From positions 1-32,474 of the forward strand of contig CAMKGX010000018.1 in NCBI GenBank assembly GCA_946412355.1: 32,474 nt of DNA, written 5' to 3'. The notes beneath the pieces are model-generated. The model saw only the letters and a list, made by a program, of their open reading frames with translations, was not told where the DNA came from and did not search any database. A program made the position numbers and the translations under genes. This DNA comes from an uncultured Clostridia bacterium. GTDB taxonomy: Bacteria; Bacillota; Clostridia; Oscillospirales; Oscillospiraceae. Shown piece by piece: positions 24,622 through 31,824 of this stretch; within the stretch, counting starts at the first letter, position 1, and every line of letters starts with the position of its first letter.

Positions 24622-25410
24622 TTATTCTGTTTTGCCCTCTGCGCTCTCCGCCGCCATGGCCGCCAATTCGTCCATGGCCTGCTGAAAGACCTTTTTCTCG
24701 TGGCGGCTGTGGATCACGCTCTTGTCGAACTTCTCCCACATATCGGGCCGACGCAGGATGGTGCGCTTGTAGCTCTCCTTGGTGCGCCAGTCGTCCACGG
24801 CGCCGTGGTTGCCGCTTAAAAGCACCTCCGGCACCTTCCGGCCGTGCCACTCCTCCGGCCGGGAATACTGTGGGTATTCCAGCAGGCCGTTCCAATGGCT
24901 CTCCTCGGTGTAGCAGCTCTCCTCCGGCAGCACCCCCGGCACCATGCGGCACAGGCAGTCCGCCACTGCCATGGCGGGGATTTCGCCGCCGGTGACCACA
25001 AAGTCGCCGATGGACAGCTCCTCGTCCACGCACTCGTCCAAAAACCGCTGGTCGATGCCCTCATAGTGGCCGCACACCAGGATAATGTGGTCATATTGGG
25101 CCACCAGCTCCCGGGCCACGGTCTGGGAAAAAACCCGTCCGCAGGGGGACATATAAATGGTATGCACCCTCTCCCCCGCCTGGTCGCAGATGTGCTGCCA
25201 GCAGCGGTACAGGGGGTCGCACTGCATCACCGCGCCCCGGCCGCCGCCGTAGGGGTAGTCGTCCACCTGCATCTGCTTGTTGGTGGTGTACTCCCGGATT
25301 TGGTGGGTGACGATGGTCACGTGGCCCGCCTTCTGGGCCCTGCCGATGATGGACTGGTCCATCATGGCCCGGATGGCGTCGGGGAACAGCGTCATGATGT
25401 CAATTCTCAT
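24622..25410 (-). CDS. trmD: tRNA (guanine-N1)-methyltransferase TrmD
   Basis: TrmD methylates G37 of tRNAs with G36, which prevents frameshifting. The 262-residue SPOUT enzyme begins MRIDIMTLFPD and shows DDYPYGGGRGAVM near 51-63, the knot segment LVCGHYEGIDQRFLDE near 114-129, SIGDFVVTGGE and the later EYPQYSRPEEW. Its start overlaps the rimM stop by 11 bases, the usual rimM-trmD coupling. Downstream, rplS is not present; instead the hairpin array follows. Confidence 0.97.
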   Translation of the reverse strand: MRIDIMTLFPDAIRAMMDQSIIGRAQKAGHVTIVTHQIREYTTNKQMQVDDYPYGGGRGAVMQCDPLYRCWQHICDQAGERVHTIYMSPCGRVFSQTVARELVAQYDHIILVCGHYEGIDQRFLDECVDEELSIGDFVVTGGEIPAMAVADCLCRMVPGVLPEESCYTEESHWNGLLEYPQYSRPEEWHGRKVPEVLLSGNHGAVDDWRTKESYKRTILRRPDMWEKFDKSVIHSRHEKKVFQQAMDELAAMAAESAEGKTE

Positions 25411-25906
25411 CCGTTGCCAGTCCTTTCATGTTGTGAATGCGGATGACGCAGCCCTCCACGTCCACCGACGCGATGAACACGCCCTTCACCGCCGGGATGA
25501 GATACTCCCGCTGTCCCCGGACTTCGTAGACCTTGTGGGCGGGATAGTGGAGCACCCGCATCACCTTGCCCAGGCTCTCCCCGGTGGCGTCGTCCACCAC
25601 GTCGCAGCCCAGCAGCTCGTCGTCGAAGTACTCCCCCTGGGGAAGCTGGGCGTCGTCGCGGCGAATGGCCACCGTTTTGCCCTTCAGGGCCAGGGCGGCG
25701 TCCATGTCCTCCACCCCCGGCAGCGTCAGCAGCACCGTGGATTTGTGAACTCTGGCGGAGCGCACCTTTACGGCCTCACCATTAAAATACAGTGTGGAAA
25801 AGGCGGCGATAAACGCCGGGTCAAACCCCGCCGGGTTCACCTTCACCTCGCCCCGGATGCCGTGGGCGTTCACCACGGTGCCCACGGTGATAAATTCCTG
25901 CTTCAT
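25400..25906 (-). CDS. rimM: 16S rRNA processing protein RimM
   Basis: RimM is a 30S assembly factor that binds ribosomal protein S19. The 168-residue product has the N-terminal domain starting FITVGTVVNAHGIRGEVKV and the C-terminal PRC-barrel (from about residue 93, with YFDDELLGCDVVDDATGE and YLIPAVKGVFIASVD). AGGAGAG precedes the ATG. It is 14 bases after the small membrane protein gene and overlaps trmD by 11. The commonly neighbouring rpsP and KH-domain genes are missing here. Confidence 0.96.
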   Translation of the reverse strand: MKQEFITVGTVVNAHGIRGEVKVNPAGFDPAFIAAFSTLYFNGEAVKVRSARVHKSTVLLTLPGVEDMDAALALKGKTVAIRRDDAQLPQGEYFDDELLGCDVVDDATGESLGKVMRVLHYPAHKVYEVRGQREYLIPAVKGVFIASVDVEGCVIRIHNMKGLATDEN

Positions 25907-25920
25907 ATCTCTCTCCTGTC

Positions 25921-26238
25921 TCAGGCGGACAGCCAGCCCAGGCTGAACTGCATCTGCACCCGCAAAAACCAGTAAATGGCCAGGGCCGCCATGTCGAAAA
26001 TAATGCCCAGCATGGCCATCAGGCTCTGGCGGCGGTAATACCGCACGGCGGCGATGGCAATGGCAATCACGTCCGACACGATGGGCAGCACCAGCATGAC
26101 GGTCATGGGCAGAAACGAGGTCCAGCCATAGCCCCAGATGGTCAGCGACGCCAGCTGGGCCAGGTCGTAGGCGAAGATGGGCCAGATCAGATTCAGTATG
26201 CCATGGATGAACGACACCACGTCCCGGTTGCGCTTCAC
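25921..26238 (-). CDS. Small membrane protein of unknown function
   Basis: A 105-residue protein with three likely membrane segments (about residues 8-31, 42-66 and 74-95) and charged ends (MKRNRD at the start, YYRRQS before the third segment). I do not recognise the family and do not assign a function. The start is GTG 26238 with AAAGGAGG seven bases upstream. It is 14 bases upstream of rimM and follows a clear promoter, so it leads the rimM-trmD transcript, a place often held by rpsP. The strong ribosome site and operon position argue that it is a real gene. Confidence 0.72.
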   Translation of the reverse strand: MKRNRDVVSFIHGILNLIWPIFAYDLAQLASLTIWGYGWTSFLPMTVMLVLPIVSDVIAIAIAAVRYYRRQSLMAMLGIIFDMAALAIYWFLRVQMQFSLGWLSA

Positions 26239-26268
26239 GGCAGAGCCTCCTTTCCCATTGTTCAGCTT

Positions 26269-26298
26269 ATTCTACCACATCCCCCTCCCCTTTCGCAA
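26269..26298 (-). promoter_or_regulatory. Promoter of the membrane protein-rimM-trmD operon
   Basis: On the minus strand, a -35 TTGCGA (26293-26298) and a -10 TAGAAT (26269-26274) are separated by 18 bases. An 11-base palindrome GCAACTGTTGC (26295-26305) overlaps the -35, and a related inverted repeat GTTGC-ATTT-GCAAC lies at 26332-26345; both could be operator sites. Confidence 0.6.
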
Positions 26299-26383
26299 CT
26301 GTTGCTTTCTTCCAGCATTTCTGTCTCCTTTGTTGCATTTGCAACTGTGACACCCCCACCATGGCGGTATAGTAAAGGCAGAT

Positions 26384-26433
26384 AAGGCGTATATTGTGGG
26401 GCTGCCGCCCCGATTCTCCACAACATCTTGTGG
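26384..26433 (+). promoter_or_regulatory. Candidate NrdR-box pair upstream of nrdD
   Basis: CCACAACATCTTGTGG (26418-26433) is a perfect 6-4-6 palindrome of the length and shape of the NrdR box (consensus near ACACWATATMTTGTGT). A second 16-base site at 26384-26399 matches only in its right half (TATATTGTGG). The start-to-start distance is 34 bases, a little more than the usual three helical turns. NrdR represses ribonucleotide reductase genes; binding here is inference. Confidence 0.45.
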
Positions 26434-26507
26434 CGATTTGGGCAAGTTTCACAATTTTATCCGTCTTTTTTCTCCGTCATTCTTTCCTATATTTTGGGAT
26501 TTTGCCC

Positions 26508-26536
26508 TTGCGCGGGCCCAATATATGGGGTAGTAT
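26508..26536 (+). promoter_or_regulatory. Candidate promoter of nrdD
   Basis: A weak -35 TTGCGC (26508-26513) and -10 TAGTAT (26531-26536) are 17 bases apart. An inverted CCCA-N5-TGGG lies in the spacer. A TATAGT at 26368-26373 could be the -10 of a second, more distant promoter. The rest of the 366-base gap 26239-26604 holds the rimM promoter and the NrdR-like sites; no gene is seen in it. Confidence 0.4.
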
Positions 26537-26604
26537 GATAGAGTACGGTAAAGGCGCGCCGCCGCGGCGCAGGACATAGAGAGAAAAAACAGGAGGAGCC
26601 ACCT

Positions 26605-28779
26605 ATGAAGATTATCAAGCGCAACGGCGCGGAAGTCACCTTTGATATCACCAAAATCATCATGGCCATCACCCGGGCCAACGACACCGTGGAGGAGGCC
26701 GACCGGCTGACCCCCGTGCAGATTCAGCGCATCGCCGAGAACGTGGCGCTGCAGTGCGAAAAGATGAACCGGGCTGCCACCGTGGAGGAGATCCAGGACA
26801 TGGTGGAGCATCACATCATGGCCCACGGCGCCTTCGAGGTGGCCAAGCACTATATCACCTACCGCTACACCCGCTCCCTGGTGCGTAAGTCCAACACCAC
26901 CGACGATAAGATCCTCTCCCTCATCGAGTGCAACAACGAGGAGGCCAAGCAGGAGAACTCCAACAAGAACCCGGTGGTGAACTCCACCCAGCGTGACTAC
27001 ATGGCCGGCGAGGTCAGCCGCGACATCACCGAGCGCATCCTGCTGCCGGCGGACATTGTGGAGGCCCATCGTGAGGGTCTCATTCACTTCCACGACGCCG
27101 ACTATTTCGCCCAGCACATGCACAACTGCGACCTGGTGAACCTGGAGGATATGCTGCAAAACGGCACCGTCATCACCGGTACGCTCATTGAAAAGCCCCA
27201 TTCCTTTGCCACCGCCTGCAACATCGCCACCCAGATCGTGGCCCAGGTGGCCAGCAACCAGTACGGCGGCCAGTCCATCAGCCTGACCCACCTGGCCCCC
27301 TTTGTGGACGTGAGCCGTCAGAAGCTGCGCGCCACCGTGCGGGAGGAGCTTGACGCCATCGGCGTGTCCGTCAGCACCGACCAGATCAACGCCGTGGCCG
27401 AAAAGCGGCTGCGGGAGGAGATCCGCCGCGGCGTGCAGACCATTCAGTACCAGGTGGTGACGCTGCTGACCACCAACGGGCAGGCCCCCTTCATCACCGT
27501 GTTCATGTACCTGGGCGAGGCCCGCAATGAGCAGGAGCGCAACGACCTGGCCATGATCATCGAGGAGATGCTGCTGCAGCGCATCGAGGGCGTGAAGAAC
27601 GAAAAGGGCGTGTGGATCACCCCCGCCTTCCCCAAGCTGATTTACGTGCTGGAGGAGGACAACATCACCGAGGGCAGCCGCTACTGGTATCTCACCAAGC
27701 TGGCCGCCAAGTGTACTGCCAAGCGCATGGTGCCCGACTACATCAGCGAGAAGAAGATGCTGGAGCTGAAGGTGGACAAGAACGGCCAGGGCCACTGCTA
27801 CACCTGCATGGGCTGCCGCAGCTTCCTCACCCCCTACGTGGACGAGAACGGCCAGCCCAAGTACTACGGCCGCTTCAACCAGGGCGTGGTCACCGTGAAC
27901 CTGCCCGACATCGCCCTGTCCTCCGGCGGCAACATTGAAAAGTTCTGGAAGATTTTCGACGAGCGCATGGAGCTGTGCCACCGGGCGCTGATGTGCCGCC
28001 ACGAGCGGCTGAAGGGCACCCTGTCCGACGCCGCCCCCATCCTGTGGCAGTACGGCGCCCTGGCCCGTCTGAAGAAGGGCGAGCCCATCGACAAGCTGCT
28101 CTACGGCGGCTACTCCACCATCTCCCTGGGCTACGCCGGCCTCTATGAGTGCGTCAAGTACATGACCGGCAAGTCCCACACCGACCCTAGCGCCACCCCC
28201 TTCGCCCTGGAGATCATGCACCGGCTCAACGACGCCTGCAAGGGCTGGAAGGCCAAGCACAACATCGACTTCTCCCTGTACGGCACGCCTCTGGAGTCCA
28301 CCACCTACAAGTTCGCCAAGTGCCTGCAAAAGCGGTTCGGCGTCATTGAGGGCATCACCGACAAGGGCTATATCACCAACAGCTATCACGTCCACGTGAC
28401 GGAGAAGATTGACGCCTTCAAGAAGCTGGAGTTTGAGGCCCAGTTCCAGCACCTGTCCCCCGGCGGCGCCATCAGCTACGTGGAAGTGCCGGATATGCAG
28501 AACAACATCGACGCCGTGCTCAGCGTGATGCAGTTCATCTACGACCATATCATCTACGCCGAGCTGAACACCAAGAGCGACTACTGCCAGGTGTGCGGCT
28601 GGGACGGCGAGATCGACATCGAGGACGTGGACGGCAAGCTGATCTGGAAATGCCCCCAGTGCGGCAACACCGACCAGGACAAGATGAACGTGGCCCGCCG
28701 TACCTGCGGCTACATCGGCACCCAGTTCTGGAACCAGGGCCGCACCCAGGAGATCAAAGACCGGGTGCTGCACCTGTAA
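26605..28779 (+). CDS. nrdD: Anaerobic (class III) ribonucleoside-triphosphate reductase
   Basis: NrdD reduces ribonucleoside triphosphates to deoxy forms with a glycyl radical and works only without oxygen. The 724-residue enzyme has an N-terminal ATP-cone (about 1-90, starting MKIIKRNGAEVTFD) for allosteric control, a central barrel with the Cys-rich CYTCMGCRSF segment that probably includes the thiyl radical cysteine, four zinc cysteines C661, C664, C683 and C686, and the radical glycine G702 in RRTCGYIG. All key parts are present. The ATG has AGGAGGAG upstream. nrdG follows after 64 bases with a hairpin between. The enzyme is consistent with strict or facultative anaerobic growth. Confidence 0.97.
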   Translation: MKIIKRNGAEVTFDITKIIMAITRANDTVEEADRLTPVQIQRIAENVALQCEKMNRAATVEEIQDMVEHHIMAHGAFEVAKHYITYRYTRSLVRKSNTTDDKILSLIECNNEEAKQENSNKNPVVNSTQRDYMAGEVSRDITERILLPADIVEAHREGLIHFHDADYFAQHMHNCDLVNLEDMLQNGTVITGTLIEKPHSFATACNIATQIVAQVASNQYGGQSISLTHLAPFVDVSRQKLRATVREELDAIGVSVSTDQINAVAEKRLREEIRRGVQTIQYQVVTLLTTNGQAPFITVFMYLGEARNEQERNDLAMIIEEMLLQRIEGVKNEKGVWITPAFPKLIYVLEEDNITEGSRYWYLTKLAAKCTAKRMVPDYISEKKMLELKVDKNGQGHCYTCMGCRSFLTPYVDENGQPKYYGRFNQGVVTVNLPDIALSSGGNIEKFWKIFDERMELCHRALMCRHERLKGTLSDAAPILWQYGALARLKKGEPIDKLLYGGYSTISLGYAGLYECVKYMTGKSHTDPSATPFALEIMHRLNDACKGWKAKHNIDFSLYGTPLESTTYKFAKCLQKRFGVIEGITDKGYITNSYHVHVTEKIDAFKKLEFEAQFQHLSPGGAISYVEVPDMQNNIDAVLSVMQFIYDHIIYAELNTKSDYCQVCGWDGEIDIEDVDGKLIWKCPQCGNTDQDKMNVARRTCGYIGTQFWNQGRTQEIKDRVLHL

Positions 28780-28795
28780 GGCAAAATAACTTTAC

Positions 28796-28826
28796 AATGC
28801 AGGGCGGGCCATGCCCGCCCTGCATT
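28796..28826 (+). other. Perfect hairpin between nrdD and nrdG
   Basis: A perfect 14-bp stem (28796-28809 with 28813-28826) with a three-base loop lies between the two genes. It is followed by TTGCG, not a T-tract, so it is not a standard terminator. It may stop part of the transcripts, protect the nrdD 3' end or set the NrdD:NrdG ratio. Confidence 0.8.
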
Positions 28827-28843
28827 TGCGTGAGGAGAGCGCT

Positions 28844-29377
28844 ATGTACTACGGCGAACTGAAAAAATGCGACATCGCCAACGGCACCGGCGTGCGGGTG
28901 ACGCTGTTCGTGTCCGGCTGCACCAACCACTGCCCCGGCTGCTTCCAGCCCCAGACCTGGGATTTCACCTACGGCCAGCCCTACACGGCGGACACGGAGA
29001 GGGAGATTTTTGCCGAGCTGGAAAAGCCCTACGTCCGGGGGCTGACGGTGCTGGGGGGTGAGCCCTTTGAGCCGGAAAACCAGCGGGAACTGGTAAAGCT
29101 GTTGCGGCAGGTAAAGGAAAACTACCCGGAAAAGGACGTCTGGGTCTTCTCCGGCTTCACCCTGGACGGTGAGCTGCTGCGTGAGGGCAGCCATCCCCGG
29201 TGCGAGGTGACGGACGAGATGCTGGGCTATGTCGACGTGCTGGTGGACGGCCGGTTCGTGGAGGAGCTGAAGGATATCAGCCTCCAGTTTCGGGGCAGCC
29301 GAAACCAGCGGGTCATCGACATGAACGAGACGAGAAAAACAGGGGTCATCACCCAGTGGGCCCCCCTGCGGCGGTGA
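28844..29377 (+). CDS. nrdG: Anaerobic ribonucleotide reductase activating protein
   Basis: NrdG is the radical SAM enzyme that makes the glycyl radical on NrdD. The 177-residue protein has the [4Fe-4S] motif CTNHCPGC with C26, C30 and C33, the VRVTLFVSGC lead-in, TVLGGEPFEPEN near 67-78, and a short C-terminal half, as the family does. I chose ATG 28844 with GAGGAG upstream; an ATG at 28811 would start inside the loop of the hairpin. It follows nrdD as the second gene of the operon and ends before a large convergent hairpin. Confidence 0.96.
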   Translation: MYYGELKKCDIANGTGVRVTLFVSGCTNHCPGCFQPQTWDFTYGQPYTADTEREIFAELEKPYVRGLTVLGGEPFEPENQRELVKLLRQVKENYPEKDVWVFSGFTLDGELLREGSHPRCEVTDEMLGYVDVLVDGRFVEELKDISLQFRGSRNQRVIDMNETRKTGVITQWAPLRR

Positions 29378-29388
29378 ACAAAAGGAAA

Positions 29389-29456
29389 AAACGGAACAAA
29401 AAATGGCCCCGCAGCATCACATTTTGATGCTGCGGGGCTCATGTTTTGTTCCGTTT
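29389..29456. terminator. Long bidirectional terminator between nrdG and a convergent gene
   Basis: A 14-bp GC-rich stem (29406-29419 with 29425-29438, 5-base loop) is surrounded by an outer 13-bp repeat (29389-29401 with 29444-29456) and a three-base step. The A-rich and T-rich feet suit termination in both directions. The whole palindrome spans 68 bases. Confidence 0.85.
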
Positions 29457-29468
29457 GACAGGGAAAAA

Positions 29469-30005
29469 TCACTTCAAATACAGCTCTTTTTCGCTGATTC
29501 TGCGGAGCTCCGTCACCTTACCCAGGTAAAAATACTGCCTCCCCTGGGGTACCAACTCCCCGGTGACGGAGATATACTGCCCCTTTTGCAGCGTGGGCAG
29601 CAGGCCCTCCTCGTCGGTATAGCCCGCCAAGTCAATGCACAGGCCAAAGCCCGTCTCCAGCTGGCCCTCCGTGTTGCGGCTCCAATAGGGGAAACGCAGC
29701 GTCACAGGCCGTCCCATATAGGTGCCGCCCTTGCCATCACCGTAGGCCCGCCGGACCTGATCGAAGCTCATGGGGACAATCTCCCCGTCGGGGGCATGAT
29801 AGTACAGCGACCCATAGAGCCGCATCAGACGGTTGACCCGGCCGTTGGTGCGGGCGATACACAGCATGCCCATCAGCAGCACCACCACGATGCCGTAGCC
29901 CCCCTGCCCTTTCACCAAAAAGGTGGCGGCAGAGGCCAGGCCGCTGACAAGAAGGATGCGGTTCACCCAATCCTGCCGACGCCACATATTCTTCATGCTG
30001 TCCAT
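29469..30005 (-). CDS. Membrane-anchored protein of unknown function
   Basis: The 178-residue protein has two hydrophobic segments near the N-terminus (about residues 12-28 and 32-48), a cytoplasm-type basic stretch after the second (RTNGRVNRLMR), and a soluble C-terminal part with many aromatic and Gly residues, VTLRFPYWSR and an OB-like strand pattern near GQYISVTGEL. I do not recognise the family. I chose ATG 30005 with GAGGTG upstream. A clear promoter lies ahead, facing the divergent LysR gene across a candidate LysR box, so this gene may be the regulator's target. A strong terminator follows. Confidence 0.75.
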   Translation of the reverse strand: MDSMKNMWRRQDWVNRILLVSGLASAATFLVKGQGGYGIVVVLLMGMLCIARTNGRVNRLMRLYGSLYYHAPDGEIVPMSFDQVRRAYGDGKGGTYMGRPVTLRFPYWSRNTEGQLETGFGLCIDLAGYTDEEGLLPTLQKGQYISVTGELVPQGRQYFYLGKVTELRRISEKELYLK

Positions 30006-30034
30006 ACACAACACCTCGCTTTTTACTAATCCCA

Positions 30035-30063
30035 ATCATACCATATCAGGGGAAAATCGTCAA
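30035..30063 (-). promoter_or_regulatory. Promoter of the membrane-anchored protein gene
   Basis: On the minus strand, a -35 TTGACG (30058-30063) and a -10 TATGAT (30035-30040) are separated by 17 bases. The -35 abuts the candidate LysR box. Confidence 0.75.
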
Positions 30064-30079
30064 ATTGACAGTTGCAATT
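30063..30079. promoter_or_regulatory. Candidate LysR-type operator (T-N11-A)
   Basis: AATTG and CAATT are inverted around 7 bases (30063-30067 and 30075-30079), the dyad T-N11-A form favoured by LysR regulators. The site lies between and partly over the two divergent -35 elements, so a bound regulator could act on both promoters. Confidence 0.55.
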
Positions 30080-30099
30080 CCGCCATCTTTTGATATAAT
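30072..30099 (+). promoter_or_regulatory. Promoter of the LysR-family gene
   Basis: A -35 TTGCAA (30072-30077) and a consensus -10 TATAAT (30094-30099) with a TG extension are separated by 16 bases. The -35 overlaps the candidate LysR box, which would suit autorepression. Confidence 0.7.
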
Positions 30100-30155
30100 C
30101 ATTCCAAATCGCTGCTATCGTATCCATAAATTCAGATTATGAGGTAAAGGCGTTT

Positions 30156-31043
30156 ATGTCTGTGAAACTGGAGCTTTACAAGGTGTTCAAAGAGGTGGCC
30201 GACGCGGGCAACATCACCGCCGCCGCCCAGGCGCTGTATATCAGCCAGTCCGCCGTCAGCCAGAGCATCAAGCAGCTGGAGACGGAGCTGCAGGCCCGAC
30301 TTTTCTCCCGCAACAGCCGGGGCGTGGTGCTGACCGCCGAGGGCAAGATGCTGTATGAGTACGTCCGCAGCGCCATGGGGCTGCTGGAGACCGGCGAGGC
30401 CAAGCTCAGCCAGACCCATGAGCTGCAGCTGGGTCAGCTGACCATCGGTGCCAGTGACACCGTCACCAGCCAGTTTTTGCTGCCCTACCTGGACAACTTC
30501 CACCGCCGCTACCCCAATATTCACATTCAGATCATCTCCGGCCGCAGCGGCAAGGTGCTGTCCCTGCTGCAGTCCGGCAAGGTGGACATTGCCTTTGCCA
30601 GCACGCCCAACGACGAGGCCCTGGAGGCCACGCCCTGCTTCGCCACCCACTCCATCTTTGTGGCGGCGGCAGACTATCCCTGCGATTTTGACCACGTGTA
30701 TTCCCTGGCTGAGATTGCCGATTTCCCCCTGATCCTGCTGGAGCGGAAGGCCTCCTCCCGGGTGTATCTGGAAAAGTATTTCCTGCAGAACGGCTGCCAT
30801 CTGCGCCCGGAAATCGAGCTGGGCGCCCGCAGTCTGCTGGTGGACCTGGCGGCCATCGGTTTCGGCGTGGCCGGGGTGACGGAGGAGTTTGTGACGCGGG
30901 AGCTGGCGGAGGGCAAGCTGCGCCGGCTGAAGACCGATTTTGTCATTCCCGCCCGAAGCGTGGATATGTGCGTGCTCAAGGGCGTGCCCCAGACGGCGGC
31001 GGCCCGGAAATTTGCCGACTTCGTGCGGGGCGGCGAGGAATAA
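30156..31043 (+). CDS. LysR-family transcriptional regulator
   Basis: The 295-residue protein has the N-terminal winged helix (helix-turn-helix near residues 18-42, NITAAAQALYISQSAVSQSI) followed by the linker helix and a two-lobed effector-binding domain (about 90-290). The FSRNSRGVVLTAEGK stretch is typical for the family. GAGGTAAAG precedes the ATG. The first 50 residues match the family well; the ligand cannot be told. It is divergent from the membrane-anchored protein gene over a candidate box and promoter pair, so autoregulation and control of that gene are likely. Its transcript ends in a hairpin at 31048. Confidence 0.95.
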   Translation: MSVKLELYKVFKEVADAGNITAAAQALYISQSAVSQSIKQLETELQARLFSRNSRGVVLTAEGKMLYEYVRSAMGLLETGEAKLSQTHELQLGQLTIGASDTVTSQFLLPYLDNFHRRYPNIHIQIISGRSGKVLSLLQSGKVDIAFASTPNDEALEATPCFATHSIFVAAADYPCDFDHVYSLAEIADFPLILLERKASSRVYLEKYFLQNGCHLRPEIELGARSLLVDLAAIGFGVAGVTEEFVTRELAEGKLRRLKTDFVIPARSVDMCVLKGVPQTAAARKFADFVRGGEE

Positions 31044-31047
31044 TCCG

Positions 31048-31076
31048 ACAGAGGGGGTATTGCCTCCTCTGTTTTT
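31048..31076 (+). terminator. Terminator of the LysR-family gene
   Basis: A 10-bp stem (31048-31057 with 31063-31072, one G.U pair, 5-base loop) is followed by TTTT. It lies 4 bases past the stop codon. Confidence 0.85.
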
Positions 31077-31175
31077 GCTGCTCTCATGGCAGCGTTCAGC
31101 ACGGCTTATCCTTTTGGAAAAAACGACAAGAAAATCCATCGAAATTTAGCAAACTTATCCGTTTTTTCTGTTGCA

Positions 31176-31204
31176 TTTCCACAGCTGATAGTGCATGATA
31201 TAGC
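31176..31204 (+). promoter_or_regulatory. Candidate promoter of xpt-guaA
   Basis: A -35 TTTCCA (31176-31181) and a -10 TATAGC (31199-31204) with a TG extension are separated by 17 bases, 37 bases before xpt. No purine riboswitch fold is seen in the 165-base leader 31077-31241, which is AT-rich and otherwise featureless. Confidence 0.5.
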
Positions 31205-31241
31205 TTAAAAATTACAACAAAATAAAAGGAGACATTTCACT

Positions 31242-31823
31242 ATGCAGAAGCTGAAAGAGCGCATCGCCCGGGAGGGCAAGGTGCTGCCCGGCAACATCGT
31301 CAAGGTGGACGGGTTCCTCAACCACCTGGTGGACACCCGGCTGATGGACGACATTGCCGAGGAATTCGCCAAGTATTTCGACACCAAGCGCATCACCCGG
31401 GTGCTGACCGCCGAGGCCAGCGGCATCGCCCTGGCCACCGTGTGCGCCCAGCACTATGGCGTGCCCATGCTGTTCGCCAAGAAGGCCAAGAGCGACAACA
31501 TTGAGAGCGGTCTGTACCAGAGCGAAGTGTTCTCCTATACCTATAAGAAAAAGGTGACGCTGCTGGTGAGCCAGGAGTGGCTGGGCCCGGAGGACAAGGT
31601 GCTGATCATCGACGACTTTATGGCCAACGGCTACGCCATGCAGGGCCTGGTGGACATCGTCAACGCCGCCGGGGCCGAGCTGGTGGGCATCGGCGTGGCG
31701 GTGGAGAAGGGCTTCCAGGGCGGCGGCGACAAGTTCCGGGCCATGGAGAACGTGCCCTATCACGCCCTGGCCGTCATCGAAAAGGCCGACGAGAACGGAA
31801 TTACTTTCAGGGAGGATGACTGA
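31242..31823 (+). CDS. xpt: Xanthine phosphoribosyltransferase
   Basis: Xpt salvages xanthine to XMP with PRPP. The 193-residue product has the normal length. It begins [18 protein letters not shown] and shows the base and PRPP loops: [11 protein letters not shown] near 55-65, the ligand segment [17 protein letters not shown] at 84-100 (XPT-like), and the PRPP motif [11 protein letters not shown] at 120-130. AAAGGAGA precedes the ATG. The next gene, whose product turns XMP into GMP, starts one base after the xpt stop, so the pair makes guanine nucleotide from salvaged xanthine. Confidence 0.96.
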   Translation: MQKLKERIAREGKVLPGNIVKVDGFLNHLVDTRLMDDIAEEFAKYFDTKRITRVLTAEASGIALATVCAQHYGVPMLFAKKAKSDNIESGLYQSEVFSYTYKKKVTLLVSQEWLGPEDKVLIIDDFMANGYAMQGLVDIVNAAGAELVGIGVAVEKGFQGGGDKFRAMENVPYHALAVIEKADENGITFREDD

Positions 31824-31824
31824 A

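Noticed and set aside
26449-28773. 774-codon minus-strand frame opposite nrdD
   Set aside because: It mirrors the codon bias of nrdD, has a His/Val/Leu/Gly-rich composition and no known domain; nrdD is complete with all motifs on the other strand.
31077-31241. Purine riboswitch before xpt
   Set aside because: The leader lacks the paired loops and conserved core expected and is too short and AT-rich; a plain promoter fits better.
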